Positions 51,890 to 61,873 of a DNA stretch of 64,000 bases are shown here, piece by piece. This DNA comes from Acidobacteriota bacterium. GTDB taxonomy: Bacteria; Acidobacteriota; Terriglobia; Terriglobales; Acidobacteriaceae. Where the stretch lies: positions 1-64,000 of the forward strand of contig JAJYVU010000013.1 in NCBI GenBank assembly GCA_021791875.1. The letters are read 5' to 3'. Both the position numbers and the translations under genes were made by a program. The notes beneath the pieces were generated by a model, which saw nothing but the letters and a program-made list of their open reading frames with translations, was not told the DNA's origin and did not search any database. Within the stretch, counting starts at the first letter, position 1; each line of letters begins with the position of its first letter.

Positions 51890-53133
51890 TGCCTCGCTCG
51901 ATGCCTGAACTCGCTGAATTTGTCGCTACCGAACGACTGGTCAAGCCCTCCCACGAGCAGGATTCCCAGTCCCACACCATGGTCCTCAACATGGGGCCGC
52001 AGCACCCGTCCACCCACGGCGTGCTCCGCGTAGTGGTCGAAATCGACGGCGAAACCGTCGTCAAGCTCGTTACCGACATCGGCTATCTCCACACCGGAAT
52101 CGAAAAAAACTGCGAAGCCAAGTTCTACCAGCAGGTCGTTCCCATGACCGACCGCATCGACTACCTGTGCCCGATGACCAACAATCTGGCCTACTGCCTC
52201 GCGGTCGAAAAACTCCTCCAGCTTGAAATTCCCCCTCGCGGCCAGTGGATGCGCGTGCTCATGAACGAGCTCACCCGCCTTCAGTCTCACCTGGTCTGGC
52301 TCGGCACCCACGCCATGGACATCGGCGCGCTCACCGTCTTCCTCTACTGCTTCCGCGAGCGCGAAGAGCTGCTCCGCCTCTTTGAAGCTATCGCCGGCCA
52401 GCGCATGATGACCTCCTACTTCCGCGTCGGCGGACTCGCGCTCGAGCCGCCGCTCGACTTCTTCCCCCGCGTGCGTGCGCTCCTCAAGAGAATGCCGGAG
52501 AAGATCGACGAATATCAGAACCTGCTCACCGGCAATCCCATCTGGGTCAACCGCCTCAAGGGCGTCGGCCATCTCACCGCCGAACAGGCCATCGCGCTCG
52601 GCGTCACCGGTCCCCCGCTCCGCGCCTCTGGCGTTGACTGGGACCTCCGCCGCGACATGCCCTACTCCGGCTACGAAAACTTTCAGTTCAGGGTGCCGAC
52701 TTCCACTGACGGCGATGTCTGGGCGCGCTACTGGGTGCGCCTGGAAGAGATGCGCGAATCCGTCAAAATTGCCACCCAGGCCCTCGATGGCATGCCCGAA
52801 GGCCCCATCCAGGCCGACGCACCGAAGGTGGTCTTACCGGATCGCGAAAAGATGAAGACTGAGATGGAAGCCCTCATCTATCACTTCAAGATTGTGACCG
52901 AGGGTTTCACCGTTCCCGCCGGCGAAGTCTATCAGGCAGTGGAATCGCCTCGCGGCGAAATGGGTTATTACGTGGTGAGCGACGGCACGGCCAAGCCCTA
53001 CCGCGTGCACATGCGCAATCCTTCGTTCGCCACTCTGCAGGCTCTGCCTGCCATGTGCGAGGGCAGGTTGTTAGCCGACGTGGTGGCGGTCATTGGTTCG
53101 ATCGACATCGTGCTCGGTGAGATCGACAGGTAG
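51889..53133 (+). CDS. nuoD: NADH-quinone oxidoreductase subunit D (49 kDa)
   Basis: 414 residues from ATG 51889, overlapping the nuoC stop; an ATG 12 bases later is possible. The 49-kDa subunit forms the quinone pocket with NuoB. Motifs: MGPQHPSTHGVLRVVVEIDGE, YLHTGIEKNCEAKFYQQVVPMTDRIDYL, LTRLQSHLVWLGTHAMDIGAL, GPPLRASGVDWDLRRDMPY, and a C-terminal RVHMRNPSFATLQALPAM and GSIDIVLGEIDR. The sequence appears complete. Confidence 0.97.
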   Translation: MPRSMPELAEFVATERLVKPSHEQDSQSHTMVLNMGPQHPSTHGVLRVVVEIDGETVVKLVTDIGYLHTGIEKNCEAKFYQQVVPMTDRIDYLCPMTNNLAYCLAVEKLLQLEIPPRGQWMRVLMNELTRLQSHLVWLGTHAMDIGALTVFLYCFREREELLRLFEAIAGQRMMTSYFRVGGLALEPPLDFFPRVRALLKRMPEKIDEYQNLLTGNPIWVNRLKGVGHLTAEQAIALGVTGPPLRASGVDWDLRRDMPYSGYENFQFRVPTSTDGDVWARYWVRLEEMRESVKIATQALDGMPEGPIQADAPKVVLPDREKMKTEMEALIYHFKIVTEGFTVPAGEVYQAVESPRGEMGYYVVSDGTAKPYRVHMRNPSFATLQALPAMCEGRLLADVVAVIGSIDIVLGEIDR

Positions 53134-53145
53134 TCGCGCATCGCT

Positions 53146-53508
53146 ATGACCCGAACGTCTGGCGACGCGCCGCAGTTGTATCAGGAACTCTGGATTTCTT
53201 TCGCTGCGCTCCTCAAGTCCTTTGCGGCGGCTGTTTCGCTCGCACTCCCCGGGGGCGCAATGAAAATCTCGGACCGCGATGGTTGCGGTCTGCAGTTTTG
53301 TACGGCCTCGAAGGTTCTCGAAATTGCCTTCGACAGCCAAAGCGGCTCCGGCCAGTGGTCGATCAAATCGCTGGACGGATCAACAACGGCTTCTTCCGGC
53401 GCATTCGTGATCGACAGGGCCGGAACCGTAAGCCTCGACGGCATTGCTTCGGGCAGCCCGATGGAAATGGACGCTGCTGCGGAAACTCTGGCCGCCAGGA
53501 TTTTGTAA
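53146..53508 (+). CDS. Unknown protein encoded within the nuo operon
   Basis: 120 residues, not recognised. It sits 12 bases after nuoD and 18 before nuoE, in the same direction, so it is cotranscribed. ATG 53146 lacks a good ribosome site; the in-frame ATG at 53260, behind a G-rich stretch, would give 83 residues. The C-terminal half has a strand-like pattern (LEIAFDSQSGSGQWSIKS, GAFVIDRAGTVSLDG). Two cysteines in GCGLQFC are the only reactive side chains that stand out. It does not resemble any Nuo subunit, in particular not NuoB. Confidence 0.7.
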   Translation: MTRTSGDAPQLYQELWISFAALLKSFAAAVSLALPGGAMKISDRDGCGLQFCTASKVLEIAFDSQSGSGQWSIKSLDGSTTASSGAFVIDRAGTVSLDGIASGSPMEMDAAAETLAARIL

Positions 53509-53526
53509 CTGAGGAGCACGCGGCGA

Positions 53527-54027
53527 ATGGCAGCCGAAAACACGACGATCTTCTCTCCCCAACTGGCGGCGCGCTTTGACCGGCTCGTTACCCTCTACCC
53601 GGTCAAGCGCTCAGCACTGGTCCCCATGCTGCTCTACGCGCAGGATGAGATTGGTTATATCTCCGATGCGGTCGTCGCCGAAGTCGCCCAGCGCATTGGA
53701 ATCACCGAACTCGATGTTCGTAACGTCGTCAGTTACTATTCACTGATGCGCACCAAACCCGTGGGCAAATACCACGTGCAGGTCTGCACCAATATCTCCT
53801 GCATGCTCCGCGGCGGTAACGAACTCCTCCACCACTGCAGCCAGCGCCTCGGCATCGGCCACAAGCAGACCACTCCCGACGGGCTCTTCTCGCTCGAAGA
53901 AGTCGAGTGCATCGGCGCCTGCTCCTGGGCTCCGGCCGTCCAGGTCAACTACGACTATCACGAGAACCTCACCCCTGAATCGATGGACAAGGTACTCGAC
54001 CAGTACCGCGCGAAAGCGAGCAAGTAG
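53527..54027 (+). CDS. nuoE: NADH-quinone oxidoreductase subunit E (24 kDa)
   Basis: 166 residues. Carries the N1a [2Fe-2S] cluster; the ligands are the Cys pair of CTNISC and the later pair in CIGACSWAP. The rest follows the family: YPVKRSALVPMLLYAQDEIGYI, VAEVAQRIGI, RNVVSYYSLMRTKPVGKYHV and VNYDYHENLTPE. It pairs with NuoF in the NADH-oxidising module. nuoF starts 3 bases after its stop. Confidence 0.96.
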   Translation: MAAENTTIFSPQLAARFDRLVTLYPVKRSALVPMLLYAQDEIGYISDAVVAEVAQRIGITELDVRNVVSYYSLMRTKPVGKYHVQVCTNISCMLRGGNELLHHCSQRLGIGHKQTTPDGLFSLEEVECIGACSWAPAVQVNYDYHENLTPESMDKVLDQYRAKASK

Positions 54028-54029
54028 TC

Positions 54030-55343
54030 ATGGCATATTTGACCACTCATCCTGACGTTGTTCCGGTCATCAGCTTCCGCTTCGGCAAGGGAGCGGCCGA
54101 CATCGACCGTTACCTCGAACTCGATGGCTACAAGTCGGTGCGGAAGTGCTTCGAAATGGAACCCGACGCCATCATCAACGAGGTCAAGACCTCCGGCCTC
54201 CGCGGTCGCGGCGGCGCCGGCTTCCCCGCCGGCATGAAATGGTCCTTCGTGCCCAAGGAATCCGCCAAGCCCAAGTACATCCTCGTCAACGGCGACGAAA
54301 GCGAACCTGGCACCTGCAAGGACCGCCTCATCTTCGAGCATGATCCCCACTCCGTCATCGAGGGCGTGCTCATCGCCGGCCTCGCTGTCGGCGCAAAGAT
54401 GGGCTTCATCTACCTCCGCGGCGAGTATCGCTTCCTCATCGAGATCATGGAGAAAGCCGTGGCCGACGCCTACCAGCGCGGCTTCCTCGGCAAGGGCATC
54501 TTCGGCACCAAACACGACTTCGAAATCGTCGTGCAGACCGGCGCGGGGGCCTACGAAGTCGGCGAAGAGTCCGCACTCATGGAATCCCTTGAAGGCAAGC
54601 GCGGCGTGCCTCGCATTCGCCCGCCCTTCCCTGCCGTCGCGGGCCTCTACGGCGGACCCACCATCATCAACAACGCCGAAACCATCGCCACCGTCCCGCA
54701 CATCTTCCGCATCGGCGCTAAGGAATACGCTGCCCTCGGCACCGAGCGCAACGGCGGCACGCGCCTCTTCTGCCTCAGCGGACATCTTGAGAAGCCCGGC
54801 GTCTACGAGTTGCCCATGGGCTACAACCTCAAGAAGATGATCTACGAGGTCGGCGGCGGCATCCCAAACGGCAAAAAACTCAAGGCCGTCGTCCCCGGCG
54901 GATCCTCCACGCCTGTCCTGCTTCCTGAGGAAATCGACATCGGGATGGACTTCGACCAGGTCGCCAAAGCCGGCTCCATGCTTGGTTCCGGCGGCGTCGT
55001 TGTCCTCGACGAAACCGTCTGCATGGTCGAATTCGCCCTCCGCACCATCAAGTTCTACCAGCATGAGAGCTGCGGCTGGTGCATCCCTTGCCGCGAAGGC
55101 ACCGACTGGCTCAAAAAGTCGCTCACGCGGTTACATATGGGCGGCGCCGTCGACAAGGATATCGACCAGATCAAGTACATTGCTGACAACATGCTGGGCC
55201 GCACCTTTTGCCCACTGGGTGACGCCGCGGCCATGCCGACTGCGGCCTTCGTCAAAAAGTTCCGCAAAGAATTTGAAGATCACCTCAACGGCAAGGGCTG
55301 CCCCTATCACCCGGCCCCGGACTACGAACTGGCAACCGTTTAA
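54030..55343 (+). CDS. nuoF: NADH-quinone oxidoreductase subunit F (51 kDa)
   Basis: 437 residues. Binds NADH, FMN and the N3 [4Fe-4S] cluster. NADH/FMN loop GLRGRGGAGFPAGMKWSFVP and NGDESEPGTCKDR; GAGAYEVGEESALMESLEGKRG and PTIINNAETIA follow. The cluster cysteines are in ESCGWCIPCREGTDWL and in the later TFCPLGDAAA. It matches the canonical length. nuoG starts 15 bases later. Confidence 0.97.
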   Translation: MAYLTTHPDVVPVISFRFGKGAADIDRYLELDGYKSVRKCFEMEPDAIINEVKTSGLRGRGGAGFPAGMKWSFVPKESAKPKYILVNGDESEPGTCKDRLIFEHDPHSVIEGVLIAGLAVGAKMGFIYLRGEYRFLIEIMEKAVADAYQRGFLGKGIFGTKHDFEIVVQTGAGAYEVGEESALMESLEGKRGVPRIRPPFPAVAGLYGGPTIINNAETIATVPHIFRIGAKEYAALGTERNGGTRLFCLSGHLEKPGVYELPMGYNLKKMIYEVGGGIPNGKKLKAVVPGGSSTPVLLPEEIDIGMDFDQVAKAGSMLGSGGVVVLDETVCMVEFALRTIKFYQHESCGWCIPCREGTDWLKKSLTRLHMGGAVDKDIDQIKYIADNMLGRTFCPLGDAAAMPTAAFVKKFRKEFEDHLNGKGCPYHPAPDYELATV

Positions 55344-55357
55344 GAAACGAGACAGGA

Positions 55358-57703
55358 ATGGCTGACGTAACCTTTACCGTCGATGGCAAGCAACTCACCG
55401 CCCCCAAGGGCACGCTGCTCATTGAGGCCTGCCGCAAGGCCGGCATTGAGATCCCGGCGTTCTGCTACTACCCCGGCCTCTCGCTGCAGGGCGCCTGCCG
55501 CATGTGCGTTGTCCGCGTAGAAAAAATGCCCAAGCTCCAGACCGCCTGCACCACCCCCGTCGCGGACGGCATGGTCGTCACCACTGAGAGCCCTGAAATT
55601 GCTCAGGCCCGCAAGGCCACCATCGAACTGCTCCTCGGCAACCACCCCCTCGACTGCCCCGTCTGTGACGCCGGCGGCGAGTGCGAGCTGCAGGACATGA
55701 CCTTCAAGTACGGCGCGCACCAGTCGCAGTTCGTCGAAATCAAGAACCACCGCGAAGAGCAGCAGTGGTCGCCCGTCGTCTACTTTGACCGCCCGCGCTG
55801 CATCCTCTGCTACCGCTGCGTGCGCGTCTGCGGCGAAGGCATGGACGTCTGGGCGCTCGGCATCCAGAATCGCGGCTCCGGCGCCGTCATCGCCCCCAAC
55901 AAGCAGGATCACCTCGAGTGCGAAGAGTGCGGCATGTGCATCGACATCTGCCCCGTCGGCGCGCTCACCTCCGGCACCTACCGCTACAAGACCCGCCCCT
56001 GGGAAATGAGCCATGTCTCCACCGTCTGCACCCACTGCGCTGACGGCTGCAAGACCACCCTCGGCGTCCGCCGCGCAGACGACGGCATGGAAATCGTCCG
56101 TGGCGACAACCGCGACAAGAGCGGCTTCAACAACGACTTCCTCTGCATCAAGGGCCGTTATGCATTCGACTTCGCCAGCCGCGAAGACCGCATCACCCAG
56201 CCCCTGCTCAAGCAGCCTGACGGCCAGTTCAAGCCCGCCACCTGGGACGAAGCCCTCGACTTTGCCGGCAAACAGCTTCGCGAAATTCGTGACACCCGCG
56301 GTGGCAAATCCATCGGCGTCATCGGTTCCACCCGCATCACCAACGAGGAAGCCTACCTCCTCCAGAAGTTTGCCCGCACCGTCCTCGGCACCAACAACAT
56401 CGATCACCACCGCACCGCGGACTATCCCAGCTTCCTCGCCGCTCTCAAGGCAAAGGGGCAAAAGGAAGCCTCCATCCGCGACTTCGCCGATGCAAAGGCC
56501 ATTCTCGTCCTCGGCAGCGACCCCACCGAGCAGCATCCGCTCCTCGCCTGGCAGATTCGTAACAATGTCCGTAATAATCAGGCGCGCCTCTACGCCGCCA
56601 ACCATCAGGACATCAAGCTGCGCCGCCAGGCCACCGGATTCCTCAAGATTCAGCAGGAAAACTACGGTGCGCTCATCGCCTTCCTTGCCGGCAATGAAAA
56701 AACCTTCGAAGGCAATGCCAACGCTGCTGGCTTCCGCGAGGCCCTCCGCAAGGAAGAGTCCATCGTCATCGCCTTCGGCTCCGAGTACCGTGGCCGCGAC
56801 ATCGAAGCCCTCATCGCCTTCGGCGCGGGCTTCCCGAACGTAAAGTTCGCCTGTCTCGGCGATTACGCAAACTCGCGCGGCGCGTCAGACATGGGCCTGC
56901 TGCCCGACCTGCTCCCCGGCTACGTTCCCGTCACCGGCGCCGGCAGCTTCATGCAGGAATACGGCGCTGCCCTGCCCCAGACCGCCGGCATGGACATGGT
57001 CCAGATGTTCGACGCAGCCGGGCGTGGCGAACTCGCCGCCCTCTATGTCGCCAGCGCAGACCCCGTCAAGCGTTTCGGCGTCGATCCCGCGGCTCTCAAG
57101 AACACTTTCCTCATCGTGCAGGACATGTTCCTCACTGAGACCGCGAAGCTCGCTGACGTGATCCTCCCGGCTGCCAATCTCTACGAGAAGGCCGGCACCG
57201 CCACCAACACCTACGGCGATCTCCAGCTCGTCAAGAAGGCCGGCGACAAGGCCGGCGTCCGCTCCGACTTCGATCTCATCGTCCGCCTCGCCGGTCACAT
57301 GGGCCATGACATCAAGTCGCTCGTCCCCTTCGGCAAGGGCCTGCTCGCCGACTTCGGCCAATCCCGCGGCACACAGTCCGGCGAAGCCGATCGCCACGCT
57401 GTCTGGCTCACCGCGCATCAGTTGGAGCTCAAAGCGAGCCCCTTCGATCCATTCGCCATCTTCGACGAAATCCAGCGCCTCGTCCCTGCCTATGACCTCC
57501 CACGCCTCGACCTCATGGCCGGCAACGACGAGCATCTCAAGTCTGACCTTGTGCAGATCCAGACCGGCGCAACGCGCCGCGACCTGGTCCTGCCCTCCAA
57601 TGACACTCTCTTTACCTCCGGCACGCTTGGCGAGTACAGCCAGATGCTGCACTCAGTGATGGAGTCCAGAAAGCAAAGCCCGGCAGAAACAGCCGCTGAC
57701 TAA
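55358..57703 (+). CDS. nuoG: NADH-quinone oxidoreductase subunit G
   Basis: 781 residues. N-terminal [2Fe-2S] domain with CYYPGLSLQGACRMC; then HPLDCPVCDAGGECELQD (the His-ligated cluster), two tetranuclear clusters in CILCYRCVRVC and CEECGMCIDICPVGALT, and a molybdopterin-oxidoreductase fold starting with CTHCADGCKTTLGVR. Cysteines for the extra N7 site appear present in that last motif. It gathers electrons from NuoE/F. Length is somewhat below that of the E. coli subunit. Confidence 0.96.
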   Translation: MADVTFTVDGKQLTAPKGTLLIEACRKAGIEIPAFCYYPGLSLQGACRMCVVRVEKMPKLQTACTTPVADGMVVTTESPEIAQARKATIELLLGNHPLDCPVCDAGGECELQDMTFKYGAHQSQFVEIKNHREEQQWSPVVYFDRPRCILCYRCVRVCGEGMDVWALGIQNRGSGAVIAPNKQDHLECEECGMCIDICPVGALTSGTYRYKTRPWEMSHVSTVCTHCADGCKTTLGVRRADDGMEIVRGDNRDKSGFNNDFLCIKGRYAFDFASREDRITQPLLKQPDGQFKPATWDEALDFAGKQLREIRDTRGGKSIGVIGSTRITNEEAYLLQKFARTVLGTNNIDHHRTADYPSFLAALKAKGQKEASIRDFADAKAILVLGSDPTEQHPLLAWQIRNNVRNNQARLYAANHQDIKLRRQATGFLKIQQENYGALIAFLAGNEKTFEGNANAAGFREALRKEESIVIAFGSEYRGRDIEALIAFGAGFPNVKFACLGDYANSRGASDMGLLPDLLPGYVPVTGAGSFMQEYGAALPQTAGMDMVQMFDAAGRGELAALYVASADPVKRFGVDPAALKNTFLIVQDMFLTETAKLADVILPAANLYEKAGTATNTYGDLQLVKKAGDKAGVRSDFDLIVRLAGHMGHDIKSLVPFGKGLLADFGQSRGTQSGEADRHAVWLTAHQLELKASPFDPFAIFDEIQRLVPAYDLPRLDLMAGNDEHLKSDLVQIQTGATRRDLVLPSNDTLFTSGTLGEYSQMLHSVMESRKQSPAETAAD

Positions 57704-57725
57704 TGATTAGGAAGGCCTGAACGAC

Positions 57726-58775
57726 GTGAATTTTTGGTGGTTTCTTCTTCTGAGCATCATCAAGATCGCCGTGGTGCTGGTGATCCTGCTCACGGCTGTC
57801 GCCTACACGGTGCTGCTCGAGCGCAAGGTCGTAGGACGCATCCAGAACCGCTGGGGACCCAGCCGCGTCGGCCCCTTCGGCCTGCTCCAGCCGCTCGCCG
57901 ACGGCCTCAAGCTCTTCCTCAAGGAAGACCTGTTGCCCACGGCCGTCTACAAGCCGCTCTACATCCTCGCGCCTGTCATCGCCCTCGCCTGCGCTCTCAC
58001 TTCCATCGCAGTCGTGCCCTTCGGCGCTGATATCAAATTCAAAGGCGTCGATCTCTTCCAGATCGCCAACGTCAATATCGGACTGCTCGTCATTCTCGCC
58101 GTCACTTCGGTCGGCGTTTACGGCATCGCGCTCTCCGGCTGGTCCTCCAACAACAAGTACTCGCTGCTCGGAGCCCTGCGTTCCAGCGCGCAGCTTGTCA
58201 GCTACGAGCTCGCCCTCGGCCTCTCGCTCGTCGGCGTCGTCCTCCGCGCCGGTTCGCTCAACCTGCGCACCATCGTCGACGTCCAGGCCACCCACGGCGC
58301 ACTCAGCTGGAACATCTTCGGCGGCTTCCAGATCGTCGCCTTCTTCGTCTATCTCACGGCAGCCTACGCGGAAACCAACCGCACTCCCTTCGACCTTCCC
58401 GAAGCGGAAAGCGAACTCACCGCCGGCTACCACACCGAGTACAGCTCCATGAAGTTCGCCATGTTCTTCATGTCAGAGTACGCAAACATGATCACCGTCT
58501 CGTGCGTGGCCACGCTGCTCTTCCTCGGCGGATGGTCCAGCCCCTTCGGTCATCTTTTCCCGTCCTTTGGGCCGGTCATCGACGCAATCCTTCCGGTCTT
58601 CTGGTTTGTTGCAAAGGTCTTCTTCTTCCTCTTCGTTTACATCTGGGTGCGCGGCACGCTGCCTCGCTTCCGCTACGATCAACTCATGGGCTTTGGCTGG
58701 AAGGTTCTGCTTCCTGTGGCGATTGCCAACATCGTCGTCACCAGCCTCTGGCTAGGGTTCACGAGGCCGCTGTGA
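57726..58775 (+). CDS. nuoH: NADH-quinone oxidoreductase subunit H
   Basis: 349 residues from GTG 57726. Membrane subunit at the junction of the two arms. Motifs: LLERKVVGRIQNRWGPSRVGPFGLLQPLADGLKLFLKED, the loop with SSNNKYSLLGALRSSAQLVSYE, and YAETNRTPFDLPEAESELTAGYHTEYSSMKFAMFF. About eight membrane helices. After it nuoI would be expected, but nuoJ follows 64 bases later. The gap contains a T-rich stretch (CTTTTTTCTCTTT). Confidence 0.97.
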   Translation: MNFWWFLLLSIIKIAVVLVILLTAVAYTVLLERKVVGRIQNRWGPSRVGPFGLLQPLADGLKLFLKEDLLPTAVYKPLYILAPVIALACALTSIAVVPFGADIKFKGVDLFQIANVNIGLLVILAVTSVGVYGIALSGWSSNNKYSLLGALRSSAQLVSYELALGLSLVGVVLRAGSLNLRTIVDVQATHGALSWNIFGGFQIVAFFVYLTAAYAETNRTPFDLPEAESELTAGYHTEYSSMKFAMFFMSEYANMITVSCVATLLFLGGWSSPFGHLFPSFGPVIDAILPVFWFVAKVFFFLFVYIWVRGTLPRFRYDQLMGFGWKVLLPVAIANIVVTSLWLGFTRPL

Positions 58776-58839
58776 ATTACAATGATTTCCGGCTGCTGAA
58801 ACGTTCCGCTTTTTTCTCTTTACCTCAGGCGACGCAAGC

Positions 58840-59373
58840 ATGCATCTAGTTCTCTTCTTCATATTCGGTGGCTTTTGCGTGGCGGGAGCATTGAACCTCC
58901 TGCTGCAGCGCCACCCAATTAACAGCGCCCTCTCTTTGATTGTCGTCATGACGTCGCTGGCGGTGCTGTACCTGCTGCTCGGCGCGGAGTTCCTGGCCGC
59001 GGTGCAGGTCATTGTCTACTCCGGCGCCATCATGGTGCTCTTCACCTTCGTCATCATGCTGCTCAACGCGCAGCGTGAAGAGCGAACGCATGGCAGCCGC
59101 GCTGCTTACATTCTTGGCTTCCCCGGAGCCGCCGCGCTCTTTGCCCTGCTCACTTTTATCTTCATCTCCAACGGCAAGTCTCTCGGATTCGCGGTGCTCG
59201 GCCCGGACATGGTTTCAACCAGCCAGTTAAGCTCCGTCCTCTTCCGCGACCTGCTGCTGCCTTTTGAAGTCACTTCGGTTCTCATCCTTATCGCCATCCT
59301 TGGCGCGGTCGCGCTGGCCCGCCACCACGAACCCCACAAGGACGAATCAAAAACCCAGGGAAAGGAGCGCTAA
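58840..59373 (+). CDS. nuoJ: NADH-quinone oxidoreductase subunit J
   Basis: 177 residues with five membrane helices. Family landmarks: [49 protein letters not shown] membrane subunit needed for coupling proton transport. The C-terminus is polar ([16 protein letters not shown]). nuoK begins three bases after its stop. nuoI is not present before it. Confidence 0.95.
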   Translation: MHLVLFFIFGGFCVAGALNLLLQRHPINSALSLIVVMTSLAVLYLLLGAEFLAAVQVIVYSGAIMVLFTFVIMLLNAQREERTHGSRAAYILGFPGAAALFALLTFIFISNGKSLGFAVLGPDMVSTSQLSSVLFRDLLLPFEVTSVLILIAILGAVALARHHEPHKDESKTQGKER

Positions 59374-59375
59374 GC

Positions 59376-59690
59376 ATGGTACCTGTTTCCTACTACCTCA
59401 TCCTCAGCGCCATCCTCTTCTCCATCGGCGTGGGCGCGTTCCTTATCAAGCGCAACATCATCACCATCTTCATGTCGATTGAGCTCATGCTCAACGCCGT
59501 CAATCTCTCCTTCGTCGCTTTTGCCAACTACTGGAACCAGATCAACCACCAGTTCAGCGGGCAGATTTTCGTCTTTTTCGTAATGGTCGTCGCCGCCGCC
59601 GAAGCCGCTGTCGGCCTGGCCATCATCATCGCGCTCTTCCGCACACGGAAGACCCTCAACGTTGACCAAGTGGACTTGATGAAGCTATGA
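59376..59690 (+). CDS. nuoK: NADH-quinone oxidoreductase subunit K
   Basis: 104 residues, three membrane helices. The conserved carboxylate stretches are visible in [19 protein letters not shown] and [19 protein letters not shown]. It resembles MrpC and takes part in proton channelling. Its stop overlaps the nuoL start (ATGA). Confidence 0.96.
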   Translation: MVPVSYYLILSAILFSIGVGAFLIKRNIITIFMSIELMLNAVNLSFVAFANYWNQINHQFSGQIFVFFVMVVAAAEAAVGLAIIIALFRTRKTLNVDQVDLMKL

Positions 59691-61687
59691 ACGGAATCCC
59701 CAATCTGCACCTTTGGCTGCTGCCCATTCTGCCCCTTGCCGGATTCCTGGTGAACGGCCTGTTCGGCCGCCGTCTGCCTAAGGCTCTGGTGACCGCGGTC
59801 GCCATCATCGCCACCGCCATCCCGCTGATTCAGGTCGCGACCATCGTCGCCCGTTTCAGCTCGCTTACCCTGCCCCATGTCGAGCGCGTCGCTACCTGGA
59901 TCTCCGCCGGCCCATTCCATGCCGGCTTCACCTTCCAGCTCGACCAGCTCACCATGGTCATGCTCTGTGTCATCACCGGCGTAGGCTTCCTCATTCACGT
60001 CTACTCCATCGGCTACATGGCTCATGAAGACGGCTACTGGCGCTACTTCGCCTATCTCAATCTCTTCATGTTCTTCATGCTCACGCTGGTCCTCGCCAAC
60101 AATTTCCTGCTGCTCTTCATCGGTTGGGAAGGCGTAGGCCTCGCCTCTTACCTGCTTATCGGCTTCTATGTCCTCAAGACCTCCGCCGCCGACGCAGGCA
60201 AAAAAGCCTTCATCTATAACCGCGTTGGCGACTTCGGATTCCTCCTGGCCATGTTCCTGATGGTCCAGCATTTCGGAACCCTCGACTACACCCAGGTCTT
60301 CGCGCAGATCATCGCGCACCCCGCATGGCAGGGCGGATTCCTCACCGCCATCGGCCTGCTGCTCCTGCTCGGCGCCACCGGCAAGTCCGCACAGATTCCC
60401 CTCTACGTCTGGCTCCCTGACGCCATGGAAGGCCCCACCCCGGTTTCGGCTCTCATCCACGCCGCCACCATGGTCACCGCTGGCGTCTACATGGTCGCCC
60501 GCGCGCACGTCATCTTTGACCGCTCCGCTCTGGCCCTGGGACTCGTCGCCGTCATCGGCACCGCAACGGCATTTTTCGCCGCCACCATGGCCGTCGCCCA
60601 GAATGACATCAAGCGCGTCCTCGCCTACTCCACCGTCTCCCAGCTCGGCTACATGTTCCTCGGCTGCGGAGTCGCTGCCTACGGCGCGGGCGTCTTCCAT
60701 CTCGTTTCCCACGCCTTCTTCAAGGCGCTGCTCTTCCTCGCTGCCGGCTCTGTGATCCATGCGCTCTCCGGTGAACAGGACATGCGCTACATGGGCGGTC
60801 TCCGCAAGAAAATCCCCATCACCTTCTGGACCATGACCGCAGCGGTCTTCGCCATCTCCGGCTTCCCACCGCTCTCCGGCTTCGTCAGCAAGGACGAAAT
60901 CCTCTACGAAGCTTTCATCTCCCCCGGAGGCAAAATCCTTTGGTTCGTAGGCCTCTTCACCGCCGGCCTCACCGCCTTCTACATGTTCCGCCTCTGGTAC
61001 ATGACCTTCTTCGGCAAGGACCGCACCGCGGACTCGGAAATCATGGCCCACGCGAAGGAGCATGGCCACGGTCACGGCATCCATGAGAGCCCCTGGGTCA
61101 TGCTCATCCCGCTCATCATTCTTGCCATCCTCTCCGTCATCGGCGGCTGGATGGGCTGGCCGGCAGGACTCGGCGGCAACGAGTGGTTCACCCGCTTCCT
61201 CGCTCCCGTCTTCAACACCGCAGGCCTCTCCATGAATCCAAACGTGATTCACGCCCCGGCTGGAGCCGGCAGTGATCATCTGCAGTTGATCCTCGCCATC
61301 GTCTCCACGCTGACGGCCGCCGGCGGCTGGTACATCGCGCACCTCATGTACTACGCCAGGCCTGAACTGCCCGAGTTGCTTGCTCAAAAATTCCGCGGCG
61401 TGTACCGCATGCTCTTCAACAAGTACTGGGTCGACGAGTTCTACGGCGCCGTCATTGCAGCACCCGTGCTCTTCTTCTCCCGCTTCGTGCTCAATTTTCT
61501 AATTGATCGCGGCGTCATTGACGGCGCCGGGTTCACAGCCGGTGCTACAGCTCAGGGCTTCGGCTCGCTCGTAGCCCGTATTCAATCTGGAAATATCCGC
61601 TCCTATGCCGGTTGGCTGGCATTTGGAGCCATGTTGGTGCTGGTCGTGACCTACTTCGTGTTCACGGGCAGCTTCATGCTTCACTAA
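59687..61687 (+). CDS. nuoL: NADH-quinone oxidoreductase subunit L
   Basis: 666 residues, antiporter-like subunit with about 16 helices. Landmarks: [106 protein letters not shown], and [19 protein letters not shown]. The lateral-helix C-terminus is present ([13 protein letters not shown]). It pumps protons in the distal membrane arm. A 186-base gap follows before nuoM. Confidence 0.97.
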   Translation: MNGIPNLHLWLLPILPLAGFLVNGLFGRRLPKALVTAVAIIATAIPLIQVATIVARFSSLTLPHVERVATWISAGPFHAGFTFQLDQLTMVMLCVITGVGFLIHVYSIGYMAHEDGYWRYFAYLNLFMFFMLTLVLANNFLLLFIGWEGVGLASYLLIGFYVLKTSAADAGKKAFIYNRVGDFGFLLAMFLMVQHFGTLDYTQVFAQIIAHPAWQGGFLTAIGLLLLLGATGKSAQIPLYVWLPDAMEGPTPVSALIHAATMVTAGVYMVARAHVIFDRSALALGLVAVIGTATAFFAATMAVAQNDIKRVLAYSTVSQLGYMFLGCGVAAYGAGVFHLVSHAFFKALLFLAAGSVIHALSGEQDMRYMGGLRKKIPITFWTMTAAVFAISGFPPLSGFVSKDEILYEAFISPGGKILWFVGLFTAGLTAFYMFRLWYMTFFGKDRTADSEIMAHAKEHGHGHGIHESPWVMLIPLIILAILSVIGGWMGWPAGLGGNEWFTRFLAPVFNTAGLSMNPNVIHAPAGAGSDHLQLILAIVSTLTAAGGWYIAHLMYYARPELPELLAQKFRGVYRMLFNKYWVDEFYGAVIAAPVLFFSRFVLNFLIDRGVIDGAGFTAGATAQGFGSLVARIQSGNIRSYAGWLAFGAMLVLVVTYFVFTGSFMLH

Positions 61688-61716
61688 TCAGTCCGCGGCC
61701 GGCAGTTTCGCGGACT
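61688..61716 (+). promoter_or_regulatory. Hairpin in the nuoL-nuoM gap
   Basis: CAGTCCGCG pairs with CGCGGACTG (9 bp, 11-base loop) directly after the nuoL stop. No T-run follows. The rest of the 186-base gap has no gene; the nuoM ribosome site GAGGAAAGG is at its end. It may be an intercistronic processing or attenuation structure. Confidence 0.45.
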
Positions 61717-61873
61717 GCAAGCACTCTTGGATCGTGATCATGTCGGCTTTTGGATTGGTTTTGGTTTCGCGCTTTACTCCTGGATGCTCGCATCGGCCTG
61801 TTGCGTCGACCGGCATCCCGGTGATTCCGGCGCATTTTTCGCAGCCAGTTGGCATGCATAGAGGAAAGGCTTC

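Noticed and set aside
59528-61387. Long minus-strand open frame opposite nuoL
   Set aside because: Antisense shadow of nuoL with acidic low-complexity composition and no motif.
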